From: Bacteroides finegoldii DSM 17565
GTDB taxonomy: Bacteria; Bacteroidota; Bacteroidia; Bacteroidales; Bacteroidaceae
Length of the DNA: 64,000 bases
NCBI RefSeq assembly: GCF_000156195.1
Contig: NZ_GG688323.1
Span: 170,768 to 234,767, forward strand
Direction: 5' to 3'
Position 1 is the first letter of the stretch. Every line of letters begins with the position of its first letter. Shown in pieces: positions 27,394-36,838 of the stretch. A model generated the notes under the pieces. It saw nothing but the letters and a program-made list of their open reading frames with translations, did not search any database and was not told where the DNA came from. A program made the translations under genes and the position numbers.

Positions 27394-28743
27394 TTATGCC
27401 ATTTCAGCTCGCAGCATATCGAGTCCGGCACGAACGATGCGTTGCAGTTCCATCTTCGAAGAGCAGACGAATTCGCAGAGGGCGAAATCTTCGGGTGCGA
27501 CTTCGTAGATACCAAGCGCTTCCATACGGTCGATATCACCGGCGATGATAGCCTTAATCAGAAATTCGGGCAGGATATCCATCGGTAATACCTTGTCGTA
27601 CTCACCGGACATGATCATATGGCGTTCGCCACCTTTCACGCGGGCATCCAATGTATACTCCTTCTTGCCCATCAGCCAACTGAAGTATGAGCGGTTGGCA
27701 CTGAACTGATTGAAACGCGGCATGATCCATCCGAGCATTTCATGAATATCATCCCCTTCGGGAATCACCGTCAACTGGCTGTGGAACGCTCCCAAGAATC
27801 CGTTCGGAGACACTTGCTTTCCAGTCAGCACATTACCGCTGATATAGCGCAAGTCCTTGTCCTTGGTGACATTGTCGGCAAACACGTTGGTGAGCAGCGC
27901 CCCTACCTGAAGTTTGCAGTAAGCAGGTTTCAGCACTTCGGAACCTGTCACTGCCACCGTACGGGTGAAATTCACACGACCGGTATTGAAAAGACGGCCG
28001 ATGAAGATAACAGCTTGCGGATCAATAGTCCATACCGTTTCTCCTTTAGAGACAGGGTCGAGATGGTTGATCTGAACGCCCACGTTACCGGCGGGGTTCG
28101 GTCCGTCGAATGCGGTGATTGTAACGTTCTTGGCCTGCGTCAGAGCGGCAGCATTCTGTTTCACGCTGATACTCAGATAAGTTTTTGCCAGTTTGGCGAG
28201 CGCATCGAGTCCTGTCTGGAAATTTGCTTCTTCACCTTTCAGCGCAAACTCAAAATCGGGTGCCAGCGGATTGGTATCGAAAGCAGAAACGAAGATACCT
28301 TTCGGAGTCACCGTCGGATCTGCGATAATGTCATAAGGACGTTGTCTGATAAATGCGAAAAGACCGGCTTCCAGCAAAGCGTTCTTTACAGCCTCCGCAT
28401 CCATCGTTGCCACATTCTTCTTGCCAAATTCCTCGTAGTCCTGCTCAGTAGCAGCTTCTACCACGATGTTCAACACCTTACGACGAGCTCCACGCTCTAC
28501 ACTCGTCACTACGCCGCTCACGGGCGAAACAAATTTAATTTCAGGATGATACTTGTCGATAAACAAGGGTCCACCGGCCATCACATATTCCTGTTCCTTT
28601 ACAAGCACCTTCGGTGTCACACCAGGAAAATCATCGGGCACGAGGGCGTAAAAACCCGGCTCCTTCACTGTTGTGTACGTTTCAGCAGCTTTACCTTTCA
28701 GGTTTATGTCAAGGCCTTTGCGTAACTTTATTACATTTGCCAT
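27394..28743 (-). CDS. nqrA: Na+-translocating NADH:quinone reductase subunit A
   Basis: This 449-residue peripheral subunit is implicated in quinone binding. It opens with NVIKLRKGLDINLKGKA, as in other NqrA. GPNPAGNVGVQINHLDPV and the C-terminal PRFNQFSANRSYFSWL are further family blocks. The ATG at 28743 is chosen; a longer frame reaches 28872 but passes through the -7 box at 28777-28784 and adds unrelated residues. First gene of the complete nqrABCDEF operon, which couples NADH oxidation to sodium export in the inner membrane. Confidence 0.95.
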   Translation of the reverse strand: MANVIKLRKGLDINLKGKAAETYTTVKEPGFYALVPDDFPGVTPKVLVKEQEYVMAGGPLFIDKYHPEIKFVSPVSGVVTSVERGARRKVLNIVVEAATEQDYEEFGKKNVATMDAEAVKNALLEAGLFAFIRQRPYDIIADPTVTPKGIFVSAFDTNPLAPDFEFALKGEEANFQTGLDALAKLAKTYLSISVKQNAAALTQAKNVTITAFDGPNPAGNVGVQINHLDPVSKGETVWTIDPQAVIFIGRLFNTGRVNFTRTVAVTGSEVLKPAYCKLQVGALLTNVFADNVTKDKDLRYISGNVLTGKQVSPNGFLGAFHSQLTVIPEGDDIHEMLGWIMPRFNQFSANRSYFSWLMGKKEYTLDARVKGGERHMIMSGEYDKVLPMDILPEFLIKAIIAGDIDRMEALGIYEVAPEDFALCEFVCSSKMELQRIVRAGLDMLRAEMA

Positions 28744-28776
28744 GCTATATAAAATAATGGTTTCATAAATTTGCCG

Positions 28777-28784
28777 CAAAAGTA
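28777..28784 (-). promoter_or_regulatory. -7 box of the nqr operon
   Basis: TACTTTTG on the minus strand matches the Bacteroides -7 consensus and lies 33 nt before the nqrA ATG. No convincing -33 TTTG is seen. Confidence 0.55.
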
Positions 28785-28986
28785 ATAAATAAGATTGGGA
28801 TTCGGGAGGAAAAAAGGGAGTAATTACGGAGATTTTTCCGTAATTATCTTCGTGCTCGCACACGTACCCCATCTTTCTTTTCTCCCGAAAGCAAAGAAAA
28901 AGAGCGAATTTACATTTATTATCTATGAATATGAAAACTAATCAGAATAAAAGCGTTTTCTTTGTATCCTGAAATTAAGAAAGAAT

Positions 28987-30198
28987 ATGAAACAGCCGAA
29001 GCTCTACAAGATGAAGAAATATATAATAGGTATATGGATGGCGTTGTTGCCTATCGGTGTCATGCTGGCACAGACAGACAGTACAAGGACGGTAAAAGAT
29101 ACCAAACGCGAGTTACGCCGCCAGCGTGTGGCGAAGCGGAATTTGCATTACAACATTCTGGGAGGTCCCAGCTACACACCCGATTTCGGTTTTCTGGTGG
29201 GTGGTAGCGCGTTGATGACGTTCCGGATGAATCCGAGCGACACCACCCAGAGACGTTCCGTCGTACCCATGTCCATCGCGTTGATATTCAAAGGAGGGCT
29301 CAATCTCATGACAAAGCCGCAACTCTTCTTCAAAGGCGACCGTTTCCGCATATTCGGCACTTTCTCCTACAAAAACACCATCGAAAACTTCTACGGTATC
29401 GGATATAACACAAACAAGGACTATCCGCGAGGGGAAGATACGAGTGAATACCGATATAGCGGTATTCAGGTGAATCCGTGGTTTCTGTTCCGGTTGGGGG
29501 AAAGCGATCTCTTCGCAGGTCCTCAGGTTGACTTGAACTACGACAAGATTACCAAACCTGCGGCGGGAATGATTGAGCAACCGTCATATATCGCAGCAGG
29601 GGGTACGGAGCATGGATACACCAATTTCAGTTCGGGACTCGGATTCCTGCTGACCTACGACACACGCGATGTGCCCGCCAATGCCTATCAGGGCACTTAC
29701 CTCGACTTTCGGGGGATGATGTACAGCAAAGCTTTCGGAGGTGACGACAATTTTTACCGTCTGGAGATAGACTACCGTCAATACAAAACGGTCGGAAAAC
29801 GGAAAGTTCTCGCCTGGACCGTACAAAGCAAAAACGCATTCGGAGACGTTCCTTTGACGAAATATGTATTGAGCGGAACCCCTTTCGACCTTCGCGGCTA
29901 TTACATGGGACAGTTCCGCGACAAGTCCTCTCATGTAATGATGGCTGAATACCGCCAGATGATAAATACAGACAAAAGCACATGGATCAAAAAGATGTTG
30001 AGCCACATAGGATATGTGGCCTGGGGAGGCTGCGGATTCATGGGACCCACACCGGGAAAGATAGAAGGCGTCCTGCCTAATCTCGGAGTCGGCCTGCGTA
30101 TTGAAGTCCAGCCCCGCATGAACGTTCGTCTCGACTTGGGAAGAGACATGGTGAACAAGCAGAATTTATTCTATTTCAACATGACGGAGGCCTTCTAG
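28987..30198 (+). CDS. BamA/TamA-family (Omp85-like) outer-membrane barrel without POTRA domains
   Basis: This 403-residue protein resembles the C-terminal bacterial surface antigen (D15) barrel. It has a signal peptide MKKYIIGIWMALLPIGVMLAQ after either of two starts (28987, or 29011 in frame). The barrel strands include GLGFLLTYDTRDVPANAYQG, a family hallmark, and the end is NLFYFNMTEAF. There is no room for POTRA domains, so it is the short barrel-only type whose role is unknown. A 24-bp repeat overlaps the stop codon. It lies between nqr and the polysaccharide locus and is probably a single gene. Confidence 0.82.
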   Translation: MKQPKLYKMKKYIIGIWMALLPIGVMLAQTDSTRTVKDTKRELRRQRVAKRNLHYNILGGPSYTPDFGFLVGGSALMTFRMNPSDTTQRRSVVPMSIALIFKGGLNLMTKPQLFFKGDRFRIFGTFSYKNTIENFYGIGYNTNKDYPRGEDTSEYRYSGIQVNPWFLFRLGESDLFAGPQVDLNYDKITKPAAGMIEQPSYIAAGGTEHGYTNFSSGLGFLLTYDTRDVPANAYQGTYLDFRGMMYSKAFGGDDNFYRLEIDYRQYKTVGKRKVLAWTVQSKNAFGDVPLTKYVLSGTPFDLRGYYMGQFRDKSSHVMMAEYRQMINTDKSTWIKKMLSHIGYVAWGGCGFMGPTPGKIEGVLPNLGVGLRIEVQPRMNVRLDLGRDMVNKQNLFYFNMTEAF

Positions 30199-30245
30199 TT
30201 CAACGTAACAGAGGCCTTCTAGTTCCAATGTCAGGGCCCTTCTAG
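30175..30245 (+). repeat. 3-copy 24-bp tandem repeat at a gene end
   Basis: Unit 1 (30175-30198) is the last eight codons of the barrel gene including its stop. Unit 2 (30199-30222) and unit 3 (30223-30245, 23 nt) repeat it downstream, each ending in CTTCTAG. Divergence grows with distance from the gene. Confidence 0.85.
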
Positions 30246-30310
30246 CACAAATTAGCAAGAAAGAATGCAAAATAGACAACAAAAGACTGTTCATAAATGA
30301 AATTAATCCT

Positions 30311-30318
30311 TATATTTG
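30311..30318 (+). promoter_or_regulatory. -7 box of the first polysaccharide block
   Basis: TATATTTG matches TAnnTTTG and lies 53 nt before the ATG at 30371. It is the best candidate promoter for the 30.4-38.0 kb run of genes. I see no inverted repeats of the kind that flank invertible capsule promoters. Confidence 0.6.
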
Positions 30319-30370
30319 CGCAAGCTATGTCACAACAAAACACAGCAGAAGCAAATAACAGGGTTATTTT

Positions 30371-31117
30371 ATGAAACAAATTATATATATCTGTTTAGGA
30401 TTACTCCTTCTATTCACCTCCAACACACCGATTGTTGCGCAAGAGGTCAGTGATTATACTCAATTAAGCGAAGAAGATTACAGCAATATCACTCTTCCCC
30501 CACTCTCCGTCCTGTTTGAGAATGCCAAAGACAATCCCATCTATGAGATGGCAGATGTCAAAGCGGCGGTAGAGCGCAAACTGCTGGCGAAAGAAAAGCG
30601 TGCATTTCTCGGATTCTTCAGTCTGCGGGGAAGCTACCAATACGGTACTTTCGGCAATGAATCCACCTATACGGACGTTTACGTAGAGCCATACCCCACC
30701 TACTCCACCCAAGCCCAGAACGGATATACGGTAGGAGCGGGAGTCAGCATCCCATTGGACGACCTGTTTGACCTCAAAGCGCGTGTCAGTCGTCAGAAGC
30801 TCAATCTGAAAAGCGCGGAGCTTGAGCGGGAAATCAAATACGATGAGATCAAGAAGAACATAATCGAAATGTACGCGATGGCTACATCACAGATCAAAGT
30901 CCTTCAGATGCGAAGCGAGGGTCTGGTGCTGGCGAACGTGCAATATGAGATTTCCGAAAAGAATTTTGCTAACGGAACCATCGAATCCATCGACTTGGCG
31001 ACAGACAAGGAAAGGCAGTCGCAAGCCCGTGAAGCATATGAAAAGAGCAAGTTCGAGTTAACCAAGAGTCTCATGATGCTTGAAATTATTTCACGCACGC
31101 CCATTATACGAAAATAA
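30371..31117 (+). CDS. short TolC-like outer-membrane protein of the polysaccharide locus
   Basis: This 248-residue exported protein has a signal peptide ending near IVAQEV. The body shows TolC/OEP features: a barrel-like part (GFFSLRGSYQYG, GYTVGAGVSIPLDDLFDL) followed by long amphipathic helices (RVSRQKLNLKSAELEREIKY and onward). It is about half the length of a normal TolC protomer, as if only one repeat were present. It starts the locus and is followed 11 nt later by a Wzc-like gene, so it may replace Wza as the outer-membrane exit. That role is inference. Confidence 0.7.
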   Translation: MKQIIYICLGLLLLFTSNTPIVAQEVSDYTQLSEEDYSNITLPPLSVLFENAKDNPIYEMADVKAAVERKLLAKEKRAFLGFFSLRGSYQYGTFGNESTYTDVYVEPYPTYSTQAQNGYTVGAGVSIPLDDLFDLKARVSRQKLNLKSAELEREIKYDEIKKNIIEMYAMATSQIKVLQMRSEGLVLANVQYEISEKNFANGTIESIDLATDKERQSQAREAYEKSKFELTKSLMMLEIISRTPIIRK

Positions 31118-31128
31118 AAGACTAAGAT

Positions 31129-33354
31129 ATGAATCTCATCATTTCCATCATACGGACCCTATTTCGGCATCGTTGGCTGATACTGATAGGGACCACTCTC
31201 TTCACATTACTGGTCATTTATTACACACGCCATATGCGAGGCGGGTATGATGTGAAAGCAACCCTTTACACAGGAGTTGCTTCGGGCTACAACCTCGAAA
31301 GTGACAAACGCACCGATTGGGCAACCGTGCAGAACTCCATGGACAACCTCATCAGTATCATGCAGGCCGAAAGTACGCTGAAAAGAGTCAGTCTGCGATT
31401 GTTCGCCCGCATACTGATCAAAGGGAATCCTGAAAAAGAGAATGACGGAATCACCCCTGCCAGCTACAACTACACATACAACCATCTGAAAAACAGCCCT
31501 CCGGGAGACGAGATACTGAAACTGATCGACAAATCGAGCGAAGATAAGACAGTAGCCAATCTGGAAGCATATATGCGCCCGCACAAGGACAATTACATCT
31601 ACGGGCTCTTTTATTATTCCCATCCCTATTACAGCTACGGTGCTCTGAAAAACGTAAAGGTACAGCGCCGCCTCACCAGTGACCTGCTGGACATCAGCTA
31701 TACTTCCGGTGATCCGGGTATCGCCTACAACACCGTAAGTATCCTGATGCACGAGTTTGTCGAGGAATACCGCCGTATCCGTTACGGAGAGACGGACAAA
31801 GTGATCAAGTATTTCGAAGAAGAGCTGAAACGTATCGGCAAGCAACTGAGAGCGGAAGAAGAAGACCTGACGAAGTATAATGTACAAAAACGCATTATCA
31901 ACTACCTCGACGAGACCAAGGAAATAGCCGCCATCAGCAAGGAATTCGAGCTGAGAGAACAGGATGCGCTTTTCGCATTCAACAGCACCGCGTCCATGCT
32001 CAAAGAGTTGGAAAAACACATGGACAACAACGCCAGGCAAGTACTGAAAAACATGGAATTCGTAGACAAGCTGCGCGAAGCCTCCAACATCACCGGCAAG
32101 ATATCGGAAGCCGAAGCAATGACCGATTCCAGCAAGAAAGACCTCCATTCGCTGGAAGGAGACAAAAAGCGGTTGAACGAGCTTAAACAAGAACTGAACG
32201 CCCTGACTACCTCATACGTAGGTCACAAATATACCAAAGAAGGTGCGTCGCGCACCAATATCATCGACCAATGGCTGGAACAGACATTGCTCTACGAGAA
32301 GGCGAAAGCCGAACTGAAAATCGTACAAAGCGCCCGTCGCGACTTGAACAACCGTTACGTATTCTTCGCACCTGTGGGTACCACCATCAAGCAGAAAGAA
32401 CGTAGCATCAACTTCACGGAACGCAGCTACCTGACCGTCCTGCAAAGTTACAACGAAGCTTTATTGAGGAAAAAGAATCTGGAGATGACCTCCGCCACGC
32501 TGAAAGTCCTCAATGAGCCTACCTATCCGATCGGAGCCAACTCAACCAACCGGAAACAGATCGTCATAGCAGCCTGTATTGCCATCTTCGTGATTATCAT
32601 AGCTTTGCTGGTATTGGTAGAATTGCTTGACAGAACACTGCGTGACGCCAGCCGCACCCTGCGGGTGACGGGATATAAGGTGATAGGTGCCGTTCCCAGC
32701 CTTTCGACCGCCCGCTACGGAGGACTGACCAGAACGTACATACAACTTTCCGTAAGAGAGCTGACCAACTCCCTGCTCCGCTTCCTGACCAAGCGGAAAT
32801 CCCCCGGTGTGTTTATCATCAACCTGTTCAGCACTAGCGAGGATTCCGGAGAAGACATAATCGGGACACTGATCTGCGGATTCATGCAAAGCCGCAAACT
32901 GAACACGAAGTTCATCTGCTACAATAAAGATTTTGACATTGCATCCACCCAATACCTGCTTGCAAGGAGCGTCACGGATTTCTATACGCCGCAAGGAGAA
33001 GACGTACTGATCGTCGCCTATCCTCCTCTGTCAAAGAGCAGCATATCGAGTGCCCTGTTGCATGACACCAACGCCAATATACTGGTGACTCCGGCCAATC
33101 GCGGATGGAAAACGATAGACAAGCAACTATGCGAGCAGCTCATGTTGCAGTTGGGCAAGAGCAATGTGCCTTTCCGTATCTGCCTGACCAACGCCAGCCG
33201 TGAAGCCGCCGAAGACTTCACCGGACAGTTGCCGCCATATACCCTGTTGCGCAGGTTCAGTTATCACTTCAGCCAGTTGTCATTGACAGAAAAAATCATA
33301 TTCAACCTCAGAAGAAAAGCAAAGGAAGCAGAAGACGAGGACGATGACGAATAG
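31129..33354 (+). CDS. Wzc-like polysaccharide co-polymerase with degenerate kinase domain
   Basis: This 741-residue inner-membrane protein has the layout of chain-length determinant/tyrosine autokinase proteins. A first membrane helix is near residues 13-30, followed by a large periplasmic part with coiled coils (residues 200-400). A second helix lies near 475-498, and the C-terminal domain is cytoplasmic. Where the Walker A loop should be (about residue 565) it reads INLFSTSEDSGEDIIG, with no GKT/GKS. No tyrosine cluster ends the protein; it finishes EAEDEDDDE. It should therefore control chain length or export without kinase activity. It overlaps the next gene by 11 nt. Confidence 0.8.
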   Translation: MNLIISIIRTLFRHRWLILIGTTLFTLLVIYYTRHMRGGYDVKATLYTGVASGYNLESDKRTDWATVQNSMDNLISIMQAESTLKRVSLRLFARILIKGNPEKENDGITPASYNYTYNHLKNSPPGDEILKLIDKSSEDKTVANLEAYMRPHKDNYIYGLFYYSHPYYSYGALKNVKVQRRLTSDLLDISYTSGDPGIAYNTVSILMHEFVEEYRRIRYGETDKVIKYFEEELKRIGKQLRAEEEDLTKYNVQKRIINYLDETKEIAAISKEFELREQDALFAFNSTASMLKELEKHMDNNARQVLKNMEFVDKLREASNITGKISEAEAMTDSSKKDLHSLEGDKKRLNELKQELNALTTSYVGHKYTKEGASRTNIIDQWLEQTLLYEKAKAELKIVQSARRDLNNRYVFFAPVGTTIKQKERSINFTERSYLTVLQSYNEALLRKKNLEMTSATLKVLNEPTYPIGANSTNRKQIVIAACIAIFVIIIALLVLVELLDRTLRDASRTLRVTGYKVIGAVPSLSTARYGGLTRTYIQLSVRELTNSLLRFLTKRKSPGVFIINLFSTSEDSGEDIIGTLICGFMQSRKLNTKFICYNKDFDIASTQYLLARSVTDFYTPQGEDVLIVAYPPLSKSSISSALLHDTNANILVTPANRGWKTIDKQLCEQLMLQLGKSNVPFRICLTNASREAAEDFTGQLPPYTLLRRFSYHFSQLSLTEKIIFNLRRKAKEAEDEDDDE

Positions 33355-34678
33355 GAACACTACTTTCCATATCCTGCTTGCCGCACAATTCGCGCTAATA
33401 GCGGTAAGTATGCTTGTAAACGTCAAGACAGGACTGTTCTCAATGGTTCTTATCTTGTTGCTCACTACCGTTTGCCTGATACAGCTCAGTAACGGCAAGT
33501 CCACCGAATGGAAGCGCGGGCAAAACATCATGACCTGGCTGTTCATCGTCTGGCTGTTGTACTATATCATGGAGATCATGAACCCCAACTGCGTGTTGGA
33601 GGCATGGAACATCAACATCACGCCCTACGCGCTCATTCCCCTGATATGCGCATTTGTCGTTCCGGTCGTCATACGTACCAGGAAAGACATAGAACTGCTA
33701 TTGCTCGTATGGTCCGTGTTCGTCATCATCTTCACCCTCAAAGGATACTGGCAGAAAAATCACGGTTTCAGCACCAAAGACCTTTACTTCCTGCACGTTC
33801 TCGGCGGTGCGCGAACCCACATCATCTGGTCGGGCATACGATACTTTTCCTGTTTTTCGGACGCGGCAAACTACGGTGTGCACTCAGCGATGGCAGCCGT
33901 CACCTTCTCCATCTCCGCATTCTTTGTCGACTCCAGATGGAAGCGCCTCTATTTCCTTTTTATAGCCTTGTGCGGTATCTACGGCATGGGTATTTCCGGA
34001 ACCCGTTCCGCTATGGGAGTGCTCATGGGCGGTATGCTGATGATTACTATCATAGCCAAGAACTGGAAAGCGTTGCTAGGGGGAATATTCATATCTATCG
34101 GCATTTTCGTATTTTTCTATTACACCAATATCGGGAGCGGCAACCAGTATATCCATAAGATGCGCTCCTCCTTCCATCCCACCGAAGACGCCTCCTACCT
34201 CGTGCGTGTCGAAAACCGCCAGCGGATGAAGGAGCTGATGGCAAGGAAACCGATAGGCTATGGAATCGGGCTGGCCAAAGCGGGAAACTTCGATTCGAAA
34301 GAACAAATGCCTTATCCACCCGACTCGTGGCTGATTGCCGTCTGGGTGGAAACCGGAATTGTAGGGCTGATACTTTATCTTGCCATACACGGCACTCTCT
34401 TCGCCTGGTGTTCATGGCTCCTGATGTTCAAAGTACGCAATAAGAATCTACGAGGACTGGCGGCGGCATGGCTTTGCATGAATGCCGGACTCTTCATTGC
34501 CGCCTACGTCAACGACGTGATGCAATATCCCAACCAACTGACTGTATACACAGGCTTCGCCCTCTGCCTCGCCGCACCTTATATAGACAAACACATCGGT
34601 GAGGAGCCGGAGGAAAGTAAAAATCCGGAGGAAAGTGAGAAACAAGAACCGCACCTGATTAAAGAACCAAACGAATAA
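33344..34678 (+). CDS. O-antigen polymerase/ligase family membrane protein
   Basis: This 444-residue protein has about ten to twelve predicted helices and a periplasmic loop typical of the Wzy/WaaL superfamily. KPIGYGIGLAK and PPDSWLIAVWVETGIVGLIL are the usual Wzy_C-type landmarks. It should join repeat units or ligate glycan to an acceptor; in this context a Wzy-like polymerase is the more likely role. The C-terminus is a hydrophilic Glu-rich tail. Its start overlaps the upstream gene by 11 nt and the next gene starts 4 nt after its stop. Confidence 0.8.
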   Translation: MTNRNTTFHILLAAQFALIAVSMLVNVKTGLFSMVLILLLTTVCLIQLSNGKSTEWKRGQNIMTWLFIVWLLYYIMEIMNPNCVLEAWNINITPYALIPLICAFVVPVVIRTRKDIELLLLVWSVFVIIFTLKGYWQKNHGFSTKDLYFLHVLGGARTHIIWSGIRYFSCFSDAANYGVHSAMAAVTFSISAFFVDSRWKRLYFLFIALCGIYGMGISGTRSAMGVLMGGMLMITIIAKNWKALLGGIFISIGIFVFFYYTNIGSGNQYIHKMRSSFHPTEDASYLVRVENRQRMKELMARKPIGYGIGLAKAGNFDSKEQMPYPPDSWLIAVWVETGIVGLILYLAIHGTLFAWCSWLLMFKVRNKNLRGLAAAWLCMNAGLFIAAYVNDVMQYPNQLTVYTGFALCLAAPYIDKHIGEEPEESKNPEESEKQEPHLIKEPNE

Positions 34679-34682
34679 AAAA

Positions 34683-35627
34683 ATGACAGACAGCCACCGG
34701 ACGGACATATCATTTATCACGATCTGCTACAATGGTTTCAAAGACACTTGCGAGCTGATAGAATCGTTACAGGAGAAACTGCATTCCGTAACCTACGAGA
34801 TCATTGTGGTAGACAACGCCTCGCACGAGGACGAGGCTGCCAAGATATCCAGACTATACCCCTCAGTCATCGCCATCCGCAGCGAGGTAAACAGAGGATT
34901 CTCCGGCGGCAATAACATCGGAATCCGTGCGGCAAGAGGAAAATACCTCTTCTTCATTAACAACGACACCTATATCGAGTCAGACGCAATCTCCTGCCTG
35001 GTAGAACGGCTGGAAAGCCGTCCCGAAATCGGAGGCGTATCGCCGAAAATACGTTTCGCTTTCCCGCCGCAGCACATACAGTTCGCAGGCTTCACCCCCT
35101 TGTCGCGAATCACGTTACGTAACCATATGTTGGGGTTCGGCTGTCCCGATGACGGGAAATACGACACTCCCCACCCCACTCCCTACCTGCATGGCGCAGC
35201 CATGATGATCAAACGTGAGGTAGTCGAGAAAGCGGGGATGATGCCTGAGATCTTTTTCCTGTACTACGAAGAGCTGGACTGGAGCACAAGCATGACACGT
35301 GTCGGCTACGAGCTATGGTACGAGCCCCGTTGCACGGTCTTCCACAAAGAAAGCCAGAGTACCGGACAACTCAGTCGGCTGCGTACCTATTATCTGACCC
35401 GCAACCGCCTGCTCTACGCCCGCCGCAACCTGAGGGGAGCCGCACGTCTGGGCTCCGTGCTCTATCAAAGCACTGTCGCAGCCTTGAAGAACGGTCTGCT
35501 CTATGCTTTAAAAGGACGCTTCGATCTCTTCCTGGCCGTCTGCAGAGGCGTCAATTCAGGACTGATCCTTCCGTCGGCCACCAAAGAAACAAAAGAACAA
35601 AAAAACGAATACTATGAACATCATTGA
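34683..35627 (+). CDS. GT2 family glycosyltransferase (rhamnosyltransferase-like)
   Basis: This 314-residue GT-A fold enzyme opens with ISFITICYNGFKDTCELIES and has VVDNASHEDEAAKIS, NRGFSGGNNIGIRAARGKYL and the metal-binding region FFINNDTYIES. HGAAMMIKREVVEKAG and FFLYYEELDWSTSMTRVGYE are typical of the WbbL/RfbF-like group, which often adds rhamnose. The acceptor and donor cannot be assigned. Soluble or peripheral. The 3' end overlaps the next glycosyltransferase by 14 nt. Confidence 0.87.
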   Translation: MTDSHRTDISFITICYNGFKDTCELIESLQEKLHSVTYEIIVVDNASHEDEAAKISRLYPSVIAIRSEVNRGFSGGNNIGIRAARGKYLFFINNDTYIESDAISCLVERLESRPEIGGVSPKIRFAFPPQHIQFAGFTPLSRITLRNHMLGFGCPDDGKYDTPHPTPYLHGAAMMIKREVVEKAGMMPEIFFLYYEELDWSTSMTRVGYELWYEPRCTVFHKESQSTGQLSRLRTYYLTRNRLLYARRNLRGAARLGSVLYQSTVAALKNGLLYALKGRFDLFLAVCRGVNSGLILPSATKETKEQKNEYYEHH

Positions 35628-36814
35628 CTGGGTTCTCTACATCCCCCTCACGCTATGCGTATGCTACTTGCTGCTTTACGCCATCGCCTCCAAGTTCTAC
35701 CGGGCTCCCCAATATCCCGAAGCCCGTACGCTCCGGCACATTGCCGTGCTCTTCCCCGCCTACAAGGAAGACCGTGTGATACTCTCTTCGGTCCGCAGTT
35801 TTCTCGAGCAGGACTATCCGAAGGAGTTGTTCGACCTTGTCGTCATTTCCGACCAGATGCAACCGGAAACGAACGAAGCCTTACGCACGCTCCCCATCCG
35901 GCTACTGATGGCGGATTACACGGAAAGCTCCAAAGCCAAAGCGCTGGCTATGGCCATGAACAACATCGACACTGATCTCTATGACATAGTGGTTATCATG
36001 GACGCCGACAACGTGACCGTCCCCGAATTCCTGTCCTGCATCAACCGTGCGTTCGACAGTGGCGTAAGATCCATACAGGCTCACCGGACAGGTAAGAATC
36101 TGAATACCGATATCTCCATTCTGGACAGCGCAAGCGAAGAGATCAACAACGGCTTCTTCCGGAGCGGGCACAACGCGCTCGGACTTTCCGCCGGGTTATC
36201 CGGCTCGGGAATGGCCTTCGATGCAAAATGGTTTCAACAGAATGTGCAATACCTGCAAACGGCAGGCGAAGACAAAGAACTGGAATCCATGCTGTTGCAG
36301 CAACGGATCCATACAGTCTATCTGAACGACCTCCCTGTGTTCGATGAGAAGACACAGAAAAAAGAAGCGATCAGCAACCAGCGCAAACGTTGGATAGCGG
36401 CGCAGTTCGGAGCACTCCGCGCTTCGTTGCCCCACCTGCCGAAAGCCCTGCTGCAAGGCAATATAGACTATTGCGACAAGATATTCCAATGGATGCTGCC
36501 TCCCCGCCTGATACAGTTGGCAGGAGTGTTCGGACTGACTTTCGTTTTCTACCGTTATCGGTCTTGTCATGAGCCTGCGCAATGGAGGAAATGAATGGAC
36601 GATGGCCATCAAATGGTGGATTCTGTCGGTAGCACAGGTCTCCGCCATGATTCTACCCGTACCGGGAGGGCAACTGTTTACCAAAGAGGTAGGGAAAGCC
36701 ATCATGAAGGTACCCATGCTGGCTGTCACCATGACAGGCAATTTATTCAAACTTAAAGGAGCAAATAAGAAGTTCATCCATACAGAGCACGGTGAACATC
36801 ACTCTCATTCATAA
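35614..36814 (+). pseudogene. GT2 family membrane glycosyltransferase, frameshifted
   Basis: The gene codes for a cellulose-synthase-like GT2 protein: an N-terminal helix, HIAVLFPAYKEDRVILSSV, VVIMDADNVTVPEFLS, LSGSGMAFDAKWF and a QRKRWIAAQFG motif. At about 36550 an extra T in the TTTTCT stretch shifts the frame, and the first frame ends at 36594. Translation resumes in the +1 frame as LVMSLRNGGNEWTMAIKWW and runs to 36814, supplying the remaining C-terminal helices and a His-rich end. An intact protein would have about 399 residues. All catalytic motifs are before the lesion, so partial activity is conceivable. Confidence 0.82.
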
Positions 36815-36838
36815 ACACATTATCCCAAACAAGAAGCA

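Noticed and set aside
30199..30370. Invertible capsule promoter or UpxY/UpxZ leader at the start of the polysaccharide locus
   Set aside because: No inverted repeats flank the promoter box, and no NusG-like UpxY or UpxZ gene is present.
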